Below, in pieces: positions 1 through 4,441 of a DNA stretch of 6,770 bases (within the stretch, counting starts at the first letter, position 1; every line of letters begins with the position of its first letter). This stretch comes from Microcaldota archaeon (GTDB taxonomy: Archaea > Micrarchaeota > Micrarchaeia > Micrarchaeales > Micrarchaeaceae), in the NCBI GenBank assembly GCA_013330215.1, contig DUIS01000057.1:1-6770 (forward strand), given 5' to 3'. Below the pieces are notes generated by a model. That model saw nothing but the letters and a program-made list of their open reading frames with translations. It was not told where the DNA came from and did not search any database. A program made the position numbers and the translations under genes.

Positions 1-414
1 AACAAGATGATTGGAGTCGCTGAGCAGTTCCAGTTCATATTGAGGGACGAGTCTGTGCACCTTGCGTTTGGAACCGATCTCATAAACGCGATAATAGCGG
101 AAAATCCTGACATATGGACGGATGAGTTCAAGAAGGCGACAATAGACAAGATAACAAAGGCTGTGGAGCTGGAGTGCGCTTATGCGGACGACTGCCTCCC
201 AAGAGGGGTCATGGGCCTGAACGCGGAGACAATAAAGCAGTACATGCACTACATAGCTGACAGGAGGCTAGAGCGTCTTGGGCTTCCGCAAACGTACAAT
301 GCTACAAACCCCTTCCCCTGGCTTAGCGAGATAACCGACCTGAGGAAGGAAAAGAACTTCTTCGAGACAAGGGTCACGGAATACAAGACGGGTGGGCAAC
401 TCGAATGGGATTAG
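1..414 (+). CDS. nrdB: Ribonucleoside-diphosphate reductase class I, beta (R2) subunit, C-terminal part
   Basis: This is the 3' end of a class I ribonucleotide reductase small subunit, cut by the window edge; the frame is open from base 1 (N-K-M-I-G-V). R2 holds the dimetal cofactor that starts radical chemistry in the large subunit, reducing ribonucleotides to deoxyribonucleotides in the cytoplasm. Visible residues 8-21 carry the R2 signature [15 protein letters not shown]17 and H20 there match the second metal-binding Glu-x2-His pair (E238/H241 in E. coli R2). The tail, [18 protein letters not shown], resembles R2 C-termini that dock on the large subunit, especially those I associate with the Chlamydia-like branch. 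About 137 residues are visible, against a usual length above 300. The first metal site and the Tyr/Phe radical position lie outside the window, so the subclass cannot be decided. It ends with TAG, 69 bases before the next start. Confidence 0.93.
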   Translation, partial: NKMIGVAEQFQFILRDESVHLAFGTDLINAIIAENPDIWTDEFKKATIDKITKAVELECAYADDCLPRGVMGLNAETIKQYMHYIADRRLERLGLPQTYNATNPFPWLSEITDLRKEKNFFETRVTEYKTGGQLEWD

Positions 415-450
415 CAAACAGGTAGATGCAAGAGTTGTTTTGGGGTCACT

Positions 451-460
451 AAATATATAA
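451..460 (+). promoter_or_regulatory. TATA box of the pilin-like LamG gene
   Basis: AAATATATAA is centred about 28 bases before the ATG at 484. Archaeal transcription usually starts about 25-28 bases after the TATA centre, so the mRNA would begin within a few bases of the ATG. This predicts a leaderless or nearly leaderless transcript. No Shine-Dalgarno sequence precedes the ATG (context AGTAGAACTTATG). Confidence 0.7.
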
Positions 461-483
461 GCGCCGCATCCCAAGTAGAACTT

Positions 484-1395
484 ATGAGAGTCCATGCGGC
501 CAGGTCGCAAAGCGCGATGGAGTACCTGATGACCTATGGGTGGGCGGTCCTTATCATCGGAGTCGTGCTTGCCGCGTTGGTCTCCCTGGGCGCCTTCAAC
601 AGCGCATTGTGGGGCCCTAGGGCATCGGCAGGCTCATGCAAAACTTTCAGGAGCGCCGTGGTAACCACATTAGAAGGCGTGTGCAATAACGTGATTCCGC
701 GTTCCGTCGCGCAGTTTAGCGGGACGAGCAGTTACGTAACCACACCTCCAGAGAATACGGGGGCTTCCAGTTTTTCCGTTTCTTTCTACTTCTATGCTAC
801 CCCGGTACTTGCTGCTGGCCATTATGAAACGGTGATCAGCAACCAGTATCCGGATTATAATAATAACTTGCCCAAGTGGACGGTCTATCTGGATGCGAGG
901 TCCTATCCCACGCTTGGACCACTTGAGCTAAGATTAAACGACGGTTCCCAGCTAAATGACATTACCCCCGAATCTTCCGTGTCATGTGAACCAGACCTTT
1001 CTACAGTAAATACATGGCACTTTGTGGCGATTACCGTCAATTCGGCAAGCAAAACATATAATTTTTATGCTGACGGCAATGCCTGCGGCTCTGGTACTTA
1101 TACTTTTACAGGCACATTCGTTAGCTCAAACGGTGTTATAATCAGTGATGCCTCATCCCCTTCGTTTTCTGGTGACCTGGCTGACGTCCAGATTTACAAC
1201 ACCTCACTCGACGCAAATCAGGTGCAGGCATTATACGTAGAGGGGATAGGCGGAGTGCCGGTGAATCTTCAGCATATTGTAGGGTGGTGGCCGCTGAACG
1301 GCGACTTCAACGACTACAGCGGCGGTGGCAACACAGGCACCCCGACCAACGTCGTATTCACAAGTTCCTGGACAAGCGGTTACACGACGCCATGA
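484..1395 (+). CDS. Secreted or pilin-like LamG-domain surface protein with class III signal peptide
   Basis: A 303-residue protein with an archaeal type-IV-pilin (class III) signal. A short basic stretch (residues 1-8) is followed by QSAMEYLMTYG at 9-19, with Q9 as probable +1 and E13 as +5, then the hydrophobic segment AVLIIGVVLAALVSL (21-35). A FlaK/PibD-type peptidase would be expected to cut before Q9, leaving the helix to anchor or assemble a pilus-like structure. Residues about 76-252 look like a concanavalin-A/LamG-type beta sandwich (AQFSGTSSYV; NTWHFVAITV; YNFYADG; FSGDLADVQIYNTSL). Four cysteines (52, 67, 168, 201) could form disulfides outside the cell. Residues 267-296 (GWWPLNGDFNDYSG and on) resemble the opening strands of another LamG unit. 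A role in adhesion or glycan binding is inferred from the fold only. The stop lies 8 bases from the convergent gene's stop. The pilin-type signal call is strong; the ligand is unknown. Confidence 0.88.
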   Translation: MRVHAARSQSAMEYLMTYGWAVLIIGVVLAALVSLGAFNSALWGPRASAGSCKTFRSAVVTTLEGVCNNVIPRSVAQFSGTSSYVTTPPENTGASSFSVSFYFYATPVLAAGHYETVISNQYPDYNNNLPKWTVYLDARSYPTLGPLELRLNDGSQLNDITPESSVSCEPDLSTVNTWHFVAITVNSASKTYNFYADGNACGSGTYTFTGTFVSSNGVIISDASSPSFSGDLADVQIYNTSLDANQVQALYVEGIGGVPVNLQHIVGWWPLNGDFNDYSGGGNTGTPTNVVFTSSWTSGYTTP

Positions 1396-1403
1396 CCATT
1401 ATC

Positions 1404-1835
1404 TCAGCGTTGCGCGATGCTTATGCCGTCGCATTCCTCGTTGAATAGCGCCTTGAGCCTGCCCCACGCGTTTTTGTAATCGCCCCTTTCCCCATTATGC
1501 TCGTTCGCTGAGAGCCATGTATAAAAGATGCCGTCTTTTACGTTCATCTTCGATACGTCCTGGATGTGCTGCGGAAGCACGCGCTTCCATCTCTCGTTCT
1601 TCGCAAGCTGGTACTCGTTCTTTATTTCCGGACAGCTAAGGAGAAGGTTGGGATTCCCGTCGGTTATCACCTTGGACGTCTGCCATGAATGCGCCGATGA
1701 GAATGAGGTGATTATAACTGCCATTGCCATTAAGGTTTTCTCCTCTCTGGTGAATGTCGTACATTTCTTCTGCGAAAGTTCGTGAATCTGTTCTGCTAGC
1801 TTATCATATTTGGTTAGGTTGTACTTGATCGGCAT
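1404..1835 (-). CDS. Hypothetical protein, 143 aa, unrecognised
   Basis: I do not recognise this protein. It is 143 residues, looks mostly helical and soluble, and has no signal peptide. There is a hydrophobic patch at 35-46 (LMAMAVIITSFS), a KNEYQLAKNERWKRVLP stretch at 72-88, and a C-terminal YKNAWGRLKALFNEEC (120-135). Cysteines at 25, 68 and 135 are too scattered for an obvious zinc site. ATG at 1835 is the natural start; a weak AGGA lies about 6 bases upstream. A TATA-like TTGTATAGTAA (1871-1882, minus strand) would give a leader of about 15 bases. Codon use (frequent ATA, AGG, GCG) resembles the neighbours, supporting a real gene. It converges on the LamG gene with 8 bases between stops and is divergent from the gene at 1934. 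Confidence 0.75.
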   Translation of the reverse strand: MPIKYNLTKYDKLAEQIHELSQKKCTTFTREEKTLMAMAVIITSFSSAHSWQTSKVITDGNPNLLLSCPEIKNEYQLAKNERWKRVLPQHIQDVSKMNVKDGIFYTWLSANEHNGERGDYKNAWGRLKALFNEECDGISIAQR

Positions 1836-1870
1836 GCAAAGTCCTACAAAATCCCATTGTGGACATCTAA

Positions 1871-1882
1871 TTACTATACAAT
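1871..1882 (-). promoter_or_regulatory. Possible TATA box for the 1404-1835 gene
   Basis: On the minus strand this reads TTGTATAGTAAT, centred about 41 bases before the ATG at 1835. That predicts a leader of about 15 bases, similar to the leaders inferred for PCNA and the 1934 gene. The match to a strong archaeal TATA box is only moderate. A stronger TTTATATACT lies further upstream but is shared with the plus-strand promoter. Confidence 0.35.
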
Positions 1883-1889
1883 GAGAAAG

Positions 1890-1897
1890 TATATAAA
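1890..1897 (+). promoter_or_regulatory. TATA box for the beta-sandwich protein gene
   Basis: TATATAAA is centred near 1893-1894, placing transcription start around 1919-1920. The mRNA would then carry a leader of about 14 bases with GGTGAT at 1925-1930 ahead of the TTG at 1934. Confidence 0.65.
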
Positions 1898-1924
1898 TGC
1901 TTCAAGCAGAAAAGATACTTGTAT

Positions 1925-1930
1925 GGTGAT
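1925..1930 (+). promoter_or_regulatory. Shine-Dalgarno GGTGAT deciding the TTG start at 1934
   Basis: GGTGAT is fully complementary to the usual archaeal 16S 3' end (AUCACC) and sits 3 bases before TTG 1934. PCNA (GTGAT, 3 bases, ATG) and the phosphatase gene (GTGAC, 3 bases, ATG) have the same arrangement, which favours 1934 over the upstream in-frame TTG at 1919. Confidence 0.6.
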
Positions 1931-1933
1931 AGT

Positions 1934-2347
1934 TTGGGACTTTTGAACATATTTGGAAAGAAGGACGCCGCGAATGAGATATCCAAAGGACCGCCGTTCA
2001 CCGTCTCTACAGAGTTTTTCCCCTACAAGCTTCAGGCAAAGAGGAGCAATTCAGCGATGATGACCGTAAAGGTGATGAACATCACCAAGGAGGTGCTGCT
2101 CACCTCTGTTGTCGCAGAGGTGCCGGGGCAGCTTGGCTTTGACGAGATGAACCTTTCAAAGCAAAGAGAGGTAAGGTTGGGGGAGCTGCAGCCGAATGAG
2201 CTCAAGGAGGTGAGGATTCCGGTTTACAGCAGCATGAAGTCAGACGCGGGAGAGTACACGCTCACGCTTACGGCGATAGCACACTACAGGGACTACGGCC
2301 ATGTGCTTAACATGGTGAAGAAAAGGGTAGCAGTTGAGATCGTCTAG
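1934..2347 (+). CDS. Conserved-looking archaeal protein with predicted beta-sandwich fold
   Basis: From TTG 1934 the product is 137 residues beginning MGLLNIFGKKD. An upstream in-frame TTG (1919) would add five residues but would lie at the predicted transcription start, before the Shine-Dalgarno sequence. After a short leader (1-20) the protein alternates strand-like segments: FTVSTEFFPYKLQAK (22-36), AMMTVKVMNITKE (41-53), LLTSVVAEVP (55-64), REVRLGELQPNELKEVRIPVY (78-98) and GEYTLTLTAIAHY (106-118). It then ends with MVKKRVAVEIV. This pattern suits an immunoglobulin-like or arrestin-like beta sandwich. There is no signal peptide or membrane helix, so it is probably cytoplasmic. I have an impression of a widespread archaeal family of unknown function but cannot name it. 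Its stop shares CTAG with the convergent Nudix gene. Confidence 0.82.
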   Translation: MGLLNIFGKKDAANEISKGPPFTVSTEFFPYKLQAKRSNSAMMTVKVMNITKEVLLTSVVAEVPGQLGFDEMNLSKQREVRLGELQPNELKEVRIPVYSSMKSDAGEYTLTLTAIAHYRDYGHVLNMVKKRVAVEIV

Positions 2348-2916
2348 CTGGTGCTTAGCCCGAAAAGCGCGTTCCTGAATCTCTTTTTAAGGGCTTTGCT
2401 CTTGCTTGCTTCCGTTATGTAGCCTCCGATGTACCTGCTGAACTTCTTTGACCTCGTTGAGAGCGAAATCATATCATCGAAGCCTATCTTGAAGGTTTTT
2501 ATTATCTCGCCGTCCTCAAGCTGCGGGTCTCTTATCTTCCTGCAATTTGCTGCCGCGAAGAAATGGTTCTTCTGCTCCATTGTCAGGCTGGAGTGGTCCC
2601 ATACGTCGAGAGGCCTCCAATTGTTTGAAACATAACCAGATTCCTCAAGCAGTTCCCGTTTTGCGGCGTGTAATGGCTTTTCGCCTCTTTCGACCATGCC
2701 CCCGAGCGCGCCTATTTCTACTGGCACCCCGACCCGCTTTTCCTCCGCCAGAAGCACCTTGTCCCCGACCGATGCAAATACCACCACAGTGTCAAGCTTC
2801 TTTACGGCCTCGAATGTCTTGTAGCTGTTTCCCGGAAGGCGCTGCTTCCAGTGGTAGACATCATAGAGTATTCCGGTGAATACCCTCTTTGCGTTTGCTG
2901 GTATCTTTCGCTTCAT
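2344..2916 (-). CDS. Nudix hydrolase (possibly ADP-ribose or other nucleotide-sugar pyrophosphatase)
   Basis: A 190-residue Nudix-family protein. The Nudix box is complete: G73-x5-E79-x7-R87-E88-L89-x-E91-E92-x-G94, within GGMVERGEKPLHAAKRELL and EESGY. E88, E91 and E92 are the usual divalent-metal ligands that position water to cleave a nucleoside diphosphate linked to another group. The central strand is DTVVVFASVGDKVLLAEEKR (42-61). The layout, with an N-terminal region before the core and QKNHFFAA after the box, recalls ADP-ribose pyrophosphatase-like enzymes, but the substrate cannot be read from sequence. The basic C-terminus (SKSKALKKRFRNALFG) is unusual and could contact nucleic acid; this is speculative. 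The start ATG is preceded by GGTG with a 5-base spacer (2922-2925). It may be co-transcribed with the winged-helix gene, 75 bases upstream on the same strand. Confidence 0.9.
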   Translation of the reverse strand: MKRKIPANAKRVFTGILYDVYHWKQRLPGNSYKTFEAVKKLDTVVVFASVGDKVLLAEEKRVGVPVEIGALGGMVERGEKPLHAAKRELLEESGYVSNNWRPLDVWDHSSLTMEQKNHFFAAANCRKIRDPQLEDGEIIKTFKIGFDDMISLSTRSKKFSRYIGGYITEASKSKALKKRFRNALFGLSTS

Positions 2917-2921
2917 TGATA

Positions 2922-2925
2922 CACC
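2922..2925 (-). promoter_or_regulatory. Shine-Dalgarno of the Nudix gene
   Basis: The minus strand reads GGTG-TATCA-ATG, a GGTG core with 5 bases to the start. It supports ATG 2916. A TATA-like stretch (ATAGATAAGATAA, about 2956-2968 on the minus strand) could give this gene its own promoter, but it is weak. Confidence 0.5.
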
Positions 2926-2991
2926 GGTCTATGGTTCCCTTTGCGCTTAGCTTGGGTTATCTTATCTATTGTCCTATCCATTATATGAACT

Positions 2992-3282
2992 TTACTTCGG
3001 CTGTTCCGGCTGCTTCTGCTGCTCCGGCGTGATTATCGTGTTTATGTTTATGACCATGTCAGCAAGTCGGAGGCCCTTCTCTGTGAGCTTTATCAGCTTG
3101 AGCTTGCCGTGCTTTTCGCTTGAGGTTATGCCGAGCCTTTCGCATACGGCTAGGAAGTTGCACGTGTGCACATAGGTGGTGTTCGTCGCCTTTGCAAGCG
3201 ATGATATGTACCAGCTCTGGCTTGTGTCCCTGAGCGCGAGCAGTATCCCGACCTGCTTCTGCTTCAGGATTATGTTTTCCAT
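2992..3282 (-). CDS. Winged helix-turn-helix DNA-binding protein
   Basis: A 96-residue, probably dimeric archaeal transcription regulator of the MarR/PadR-like winged-helix type. Helix 1 is KQKQVGILLALRD (7-19). The HTH spans SWYISSLAKATNTTYVHTCNFLAVCERLG (23-51), the second half being the recognition helix. The wing is SSEKHGKLKLIKLTEKG (54-70), whose LTEKG is typical of MarR-like wings. A final helix, LRLADMVININTII (71-84), could be the dimer interface. The last ten residues are a Q/P/E/K-rich tail (PEQQKQPEQP) with no known fold. No ligand-binding domain is attached. The target is unknown; the adjacent Nudix gene, tRNA-Pro gene or its own promoter are candidates. A TATA box at 3311-3318 implies a leader of about 7 bases without Shine-Dalgarno. 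Confidence 0.85.
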   Translation of the reverse strand: MENIILKQKQVGILLALRDTSQSWYISSLAKATNTTYVHTCNFLAVCERLGITSSEKHGKLKLIKLTEKGLRLADMVININTIITPEQQKQPEQPK

Positions 3283-3310
3283 AGGCTCATACCAGTATAT
3301 GAAAAAGAAG

Positions 3311-3318
3311 CATATAAA
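3311..3318 (-). promoter_or_regulatory. TATA box for the winged-helix gene, possibly bidirectional
   Basis: On the minus strand this reads TTTATATG, about 32 bases before the ATG at 3282. The same bases read CATATAAA on the plus strand and could start a tRNA-Pro transcript with a leader of about 17 bases. The 76-base gap between the two genes therefore packs two promoters. Confidence 0.5.
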
Positions 3319-3333
3319 GCCTTATAGAAGAGA

Positions 3334-3343
3334 TTTATATAAA
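3334..3343 (+). promoter_or_regulatory. TATA box upstream of tRNA-Pro
   Basis: TTTATATAAA is a strong, perfectly palindromic TATA sequence centred about 20 bases before the tRNA's first base. That is closer than the 24-33 bases seen at the short-leader protein genes here, so the exact transcription start is unclear. Confidence 0.5.
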
Positions 3344-3358
3344 TCGGATGCTGTCGGT

Positions 3359-3431
3359 GGGGCTGTACGCTAACCTGGTAGACTGCCAGCTTCGGGTGCT
3401 GGTTGTCCGAGTTCAAATCTCGGCAGCCCCA
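3359..3431 (+). tRNA. tRNA-Pro: tRNA-Pro(CGG)
   Basis: The gene is 73 bases, without intron and without encoded CCA. The acceptor stem pairs GGGGCTG (3359-3365) with CAGCCCC (3424-3430), with discriminator A3431. The anticodon stem CCAGC/GCTGG encloses TTCGGGT; the anticodon CGG (3393-3395) reads proline CCG codons. The T arm is perfect: CCGAG-TTCAAAT-CTCGG (3407-3423). The variable loop is 4 bases (TTGT). G36, G35, A73 and the G1-C72 pair fit archaeal proline tRNA. The D arm is odd: G18G19 (3377-3378) are present, but the usual 10-13/22-25 stem has one Watson-Crick pair, and a shifted CTA/TAG stem is the best alternative. Five Ts follow directly. Confidence 0.95.
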
Positions 3432-3436
3432 TTTTT
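3432..3436 (+). terminator. T-run terminator of tRNA-Pro
   Basis: Five consecutive Ts begin right after the discriminator base. Short T-runs commonly terminate archaeal RNA polymerase. The convergent gene's stop codon lies only 10 bases beyond the tRNA. Confidence 0.5.
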
Positions 3437-3440
3437 CCCT

Positions 3441-3818
3441 TCATCTGCGCCGGAAGAGCGCGGCGGATTCCTGAAGGCTTATCCCCATCTCCTGAAAGAG
3501 CTTTTCGTACTGTCTTGTTGCCTTGCGCAGCATTGCTTTTGCTTCCAGCCCTGCGATTTCGCCGTAGGCATACTGCCTTGCGACTTCTGAAACAAATTCT
3601 GGAAGAAGTTTTGAATGGTTTGGTCCTTCAAAATATACCTTTTTAACAAATGAAGGGTTTTCCAATCGCTCTTCCAAAACCCTGATAGTATGCATTATCA
3701 ATTGTGCCGCTCTGTTCTCTTCGGCTGGCGACTCTGCTCTTCCGAATTGCCGTATTATTCCACTTATATCTGCCTTTGCCGTTTCTTTTGAAATTCTGGG
3801 TCTCGTATTTCCCTGCAT
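3441..3818 (-). CDS. Hypothetical helical protein, about 125 aa
   Basis: I do not recognise this protein. From ATG 3818 it is 125 residues; an in-frame GTG at 3827 would add three. The sequence is charged and predicted almost wholly helical: KETAKADISGIIRQFGR, PAEENRAAQLIMHTIRVLEERL, LLPEFVSEVARQYAYGE and IAGLEAKAMLRKATRQYEKLF, with an Arg-rich end (ALFRRR). There is no membrane segment, signal or cysteine. A TATA-like TTTATTATATTT (3846-3857, minus strand) predicts a transcription start near 3825. That gives ATG 3818 a leader of about 7 bases, and it makes GTG 3827 unlikely. It lies 56 bases after the two-helix membrane gene on the same strand and converges on tRNA-Pro. Codon use (ATA for Ile, AGA/AGG) fits the neighbours. 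Confidence 0.75.
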   Translation of the reverse strand: MQGNTRPRISKETAKADISGIIRQFGRAESPAEENRAAQLIMHTIRVLEERLENPSFVKKVYFEGPNHSKLLPEFVSEVARQYAYGEIAGLEAKAMLRKATRQYEKLFQEMGISLQESAALFRRR

Positions 3819-3845
3819 ATTTACCACAATGTTTTACTAGTATTC

Positions 3846-3857
3846 AAATATAATAAA
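3846..3857 (-). promoter_or_regulatory. TATA box for the 3441-3818 gene
   Basis: The minus strand reads TTTATTATATTT, centred about 33 bases before ATG 3818 and about 24 before GTG 3827. It gives this gene its own promoter despite the same-strand gene upstream. Confidence 0.5.
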
Positions 3858-3874
3858 CCTGCGAAGCAGACAAT

Positions 3875-4111
3875 TTACTTGTTCCTTATCAAAGAATGAA
3901 TCAGGTAGGATACGGCTGCCGCGGATATTCCGAATCCGGTTACCATGTAGCCGTTAAAATTGTTCGTGTGGCCATATTCAAATAGCTCTTTTGCTGCAAT
4001 TGCGCACCCGATGCCGGTACATAGGGTTATGTACGTCTCCGGGAATTCTCTAATGTCCCTCCTGAGCAGTGTATAGACTCTTTTTGTCTTGTAGTTCAGT
4101 TTACTGGACAT
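3875..4111 (-). CDS. Small membrane protein with two predicted helices
   Basis: From ATG 4111 the product is 78 residues. A basic N-terminus (MSSKLNYKTKRVYTLLRRDIR) leads into two hydrophobic segments, about TYITLCTGIGCAIAAKEL (26-43) and GYMVTGFGISAAAVSYLIHSL (54-74), joined by a short loop with FEYGHTNNFN. The end is RNK. By the positive-inside rule both termini would be cytoplasmic. The frame stays open upstream to 4207, but that extension is hydrophilic, overlaps the upstream gene, and would begin before the TATA-like ATAAAA (4135-4140). ATG 4111 sits 26-27 bases from that box, consistent with a leaderless mRNA. I do not recognise the family. Neither helix has charged residues or motifs that suggest an enzyme or channel. 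Confidence 0.65.
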   Translation of the reverse strand: MSSKLNYKTKRVYTLLRRDIREFPETYITLCTGIGCAIAAKELFEYGHTNNFNGYMVTGFGISAAAVSYLIHSLIRNK

Positions 4112-4134
4112 CTGATCAGCTGTTTGTCGGTCGG

Positions 4135-4140
4135 TTTTAT
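4135..4140 (-). promoter_or_regulatory. TATA box for the small membrane protein gene
   Basis: The minus strand reads ATAAAA within ACCATAAAACC, centred 26-27 bases before ATG 4111. The box includes the TAA stop of the upstream 63-aa gene, so the two genes abut with no spare DNA. The match is short and the call is tentative. Confidence 0.4.
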
Positions 4141-4328
4141 GGTTTCCCTTGACCTCTTTGCGCGCCTCTGTTCCTAATGGCCGTGAATACTGTGCGGAGC
4201 AGTTCACCCAGCTGCCTTGTCTTTAGTTCTGTCGTTCTGTAGTTCCCATTTAGCGGCGTCCGCAGCATTATAACCATGCCTGCTATCCTGCTCTCTTCCG
4301 CTGCTTTTGGCTTGTTCACCTTTACCAC
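4137..4328 (-). CDS. Hypothetical small basic protein, about 60-63 aa
   Basis: I do not recognise this short protein. From GTG 4328 it has 63 residues, rich in Arg and Lys, with no Cys and no membrane segment. There is a central hydrophobic run, AGMVIMLRTP (16-25), and a likely helix, KTRQLGELLRTVFTAIRNRG (36-55). Codon choice (ATA, AGG, AGA, AAG) matches the neighbours, and a well-placed TATA box lies 26-27 bases upstream, so I treat it as a real gene. The start is undecided: GTG 4328 would be leaderless, while GTG 4319 (fourth codon, giving MNKPKAAEES) would have a leader of about 9 bases. It is divergent from PCNA and shares a 9-bp promoter element with it. Its basic, helical make-up would suit a nucleic-acid-binding or partner protein, which is inference. 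Confidence 0.55.
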   Translation of the reverse strand: MVKVNKPKAAEESRIAGMVIMLRTPLNGNYRTTELKTRQLGELLRTVFTAIRNRGAQRGQGKP

Positions 4329-4333
4329 GTTAA

Positions 4334-4342
4334 TATTAGGTA
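4334..4342 (-). repeat. Promoter element TACCTAATA, copy 1
   Basis: On the minus strand this reads TACCTAATA, between the TATA box (4351-4358) and the predicted start site (about 4329) of the 63-aa gene. It is an inverted, exact copy of 4411-4419. Confidence 0.6.
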
Positions 4343-4350
4343 TTTCTAGA

Positions 4351-4358
4351 TATTTATA
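4351..4358 (-). promoter_or_regulatory. TATA box for the 63-aa gene
   Basis: The minus strand reads TATAAATA, inside a 14-bp palindrome AGATATTTATATCT (4348-4361). Its centre is 26-27 bases before GTG 4328. Confidence 0.6.
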
Positions 4359-4395
4359 TCTGCCTTTTCGGGCTTATTCTGCCTGGGGGAATGCC

Positions 4396-4403
4396 TTTTT
4401 ATT
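4396..4403 (+). promoter_or_regulatory. TATA box for PCNA
   Basis: TTTTTATT is centred near 4399-4400, predicting transcription from about 4426 and a leader of about 16 bases to the ATG at 4442. The box is a weaker match than the one for the divergent gene. Confidence 0.5.
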
Positions 4404-4410
4404 CCTTTAC

Positions 4411-4419
4411 TACCTAATA
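4411..4419 (+). repeat. Promoter element TACCTAATA, copy 2
   Basis: TACCTAATA lies between the PCNA TATA box and its predicted start site. It is at nearly the same distance from its TATA box as the inverted copy at 4334-4342 is from the divergent one. It could be an operator that controls both genes. Confidence 0.6.
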
Positions 4420-4433
4420 ATACTACTATTTGT

Positions 4434-4438
4434 GTGAT
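4434..4438 (+). promoter_or_regulatory. Shine-Dalgarno deciding the PCNA start
   Basis: GTGAT is followed by GCT and ATG 4442, the same 3-base spacing as at 1925-1934. It rules against the in-frame TTG at 4430, which would lie upstream of this site. Confidence 0.6.
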
Positions 4439-4441
4439 GCT

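Noticed and set aside
1528..1785. 85-codon plus-strand frame with Cys/Phe-rich product
   Set aside because: It is antisense to the 143-aa gene. The minus-strand reading has better codon use and a normal start, though both are unproven.
2071..2077. GTGATGA resembling a C box of a C/D guide RNA
   Set aside because: It lies in the coding region of the 1934 gene, and I saw no D box or guide arrangement at suitable distance.
2547..2879. 110-codon plus-strand frame rich in Pro and Arg
   Set aside because: It is antisense to the Nudix core including the Nudix box, and its composition is typical of a shadow frame.
3859..3869. Small hairpin CTGC-GAA-GCAG between two minus-strand genes
   Set aside because: A 4-bp stem with a 3-base loop is too weak to call a terminator or regulatory structure.
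4112..4207. N-terminal extension of the two-helix membrane protein
   Set aside because: It overlaps the 63-aa gene, is hydrophilic, and would begin upstream of the TATA-like box placed 26-27 bases before ATG 4111.
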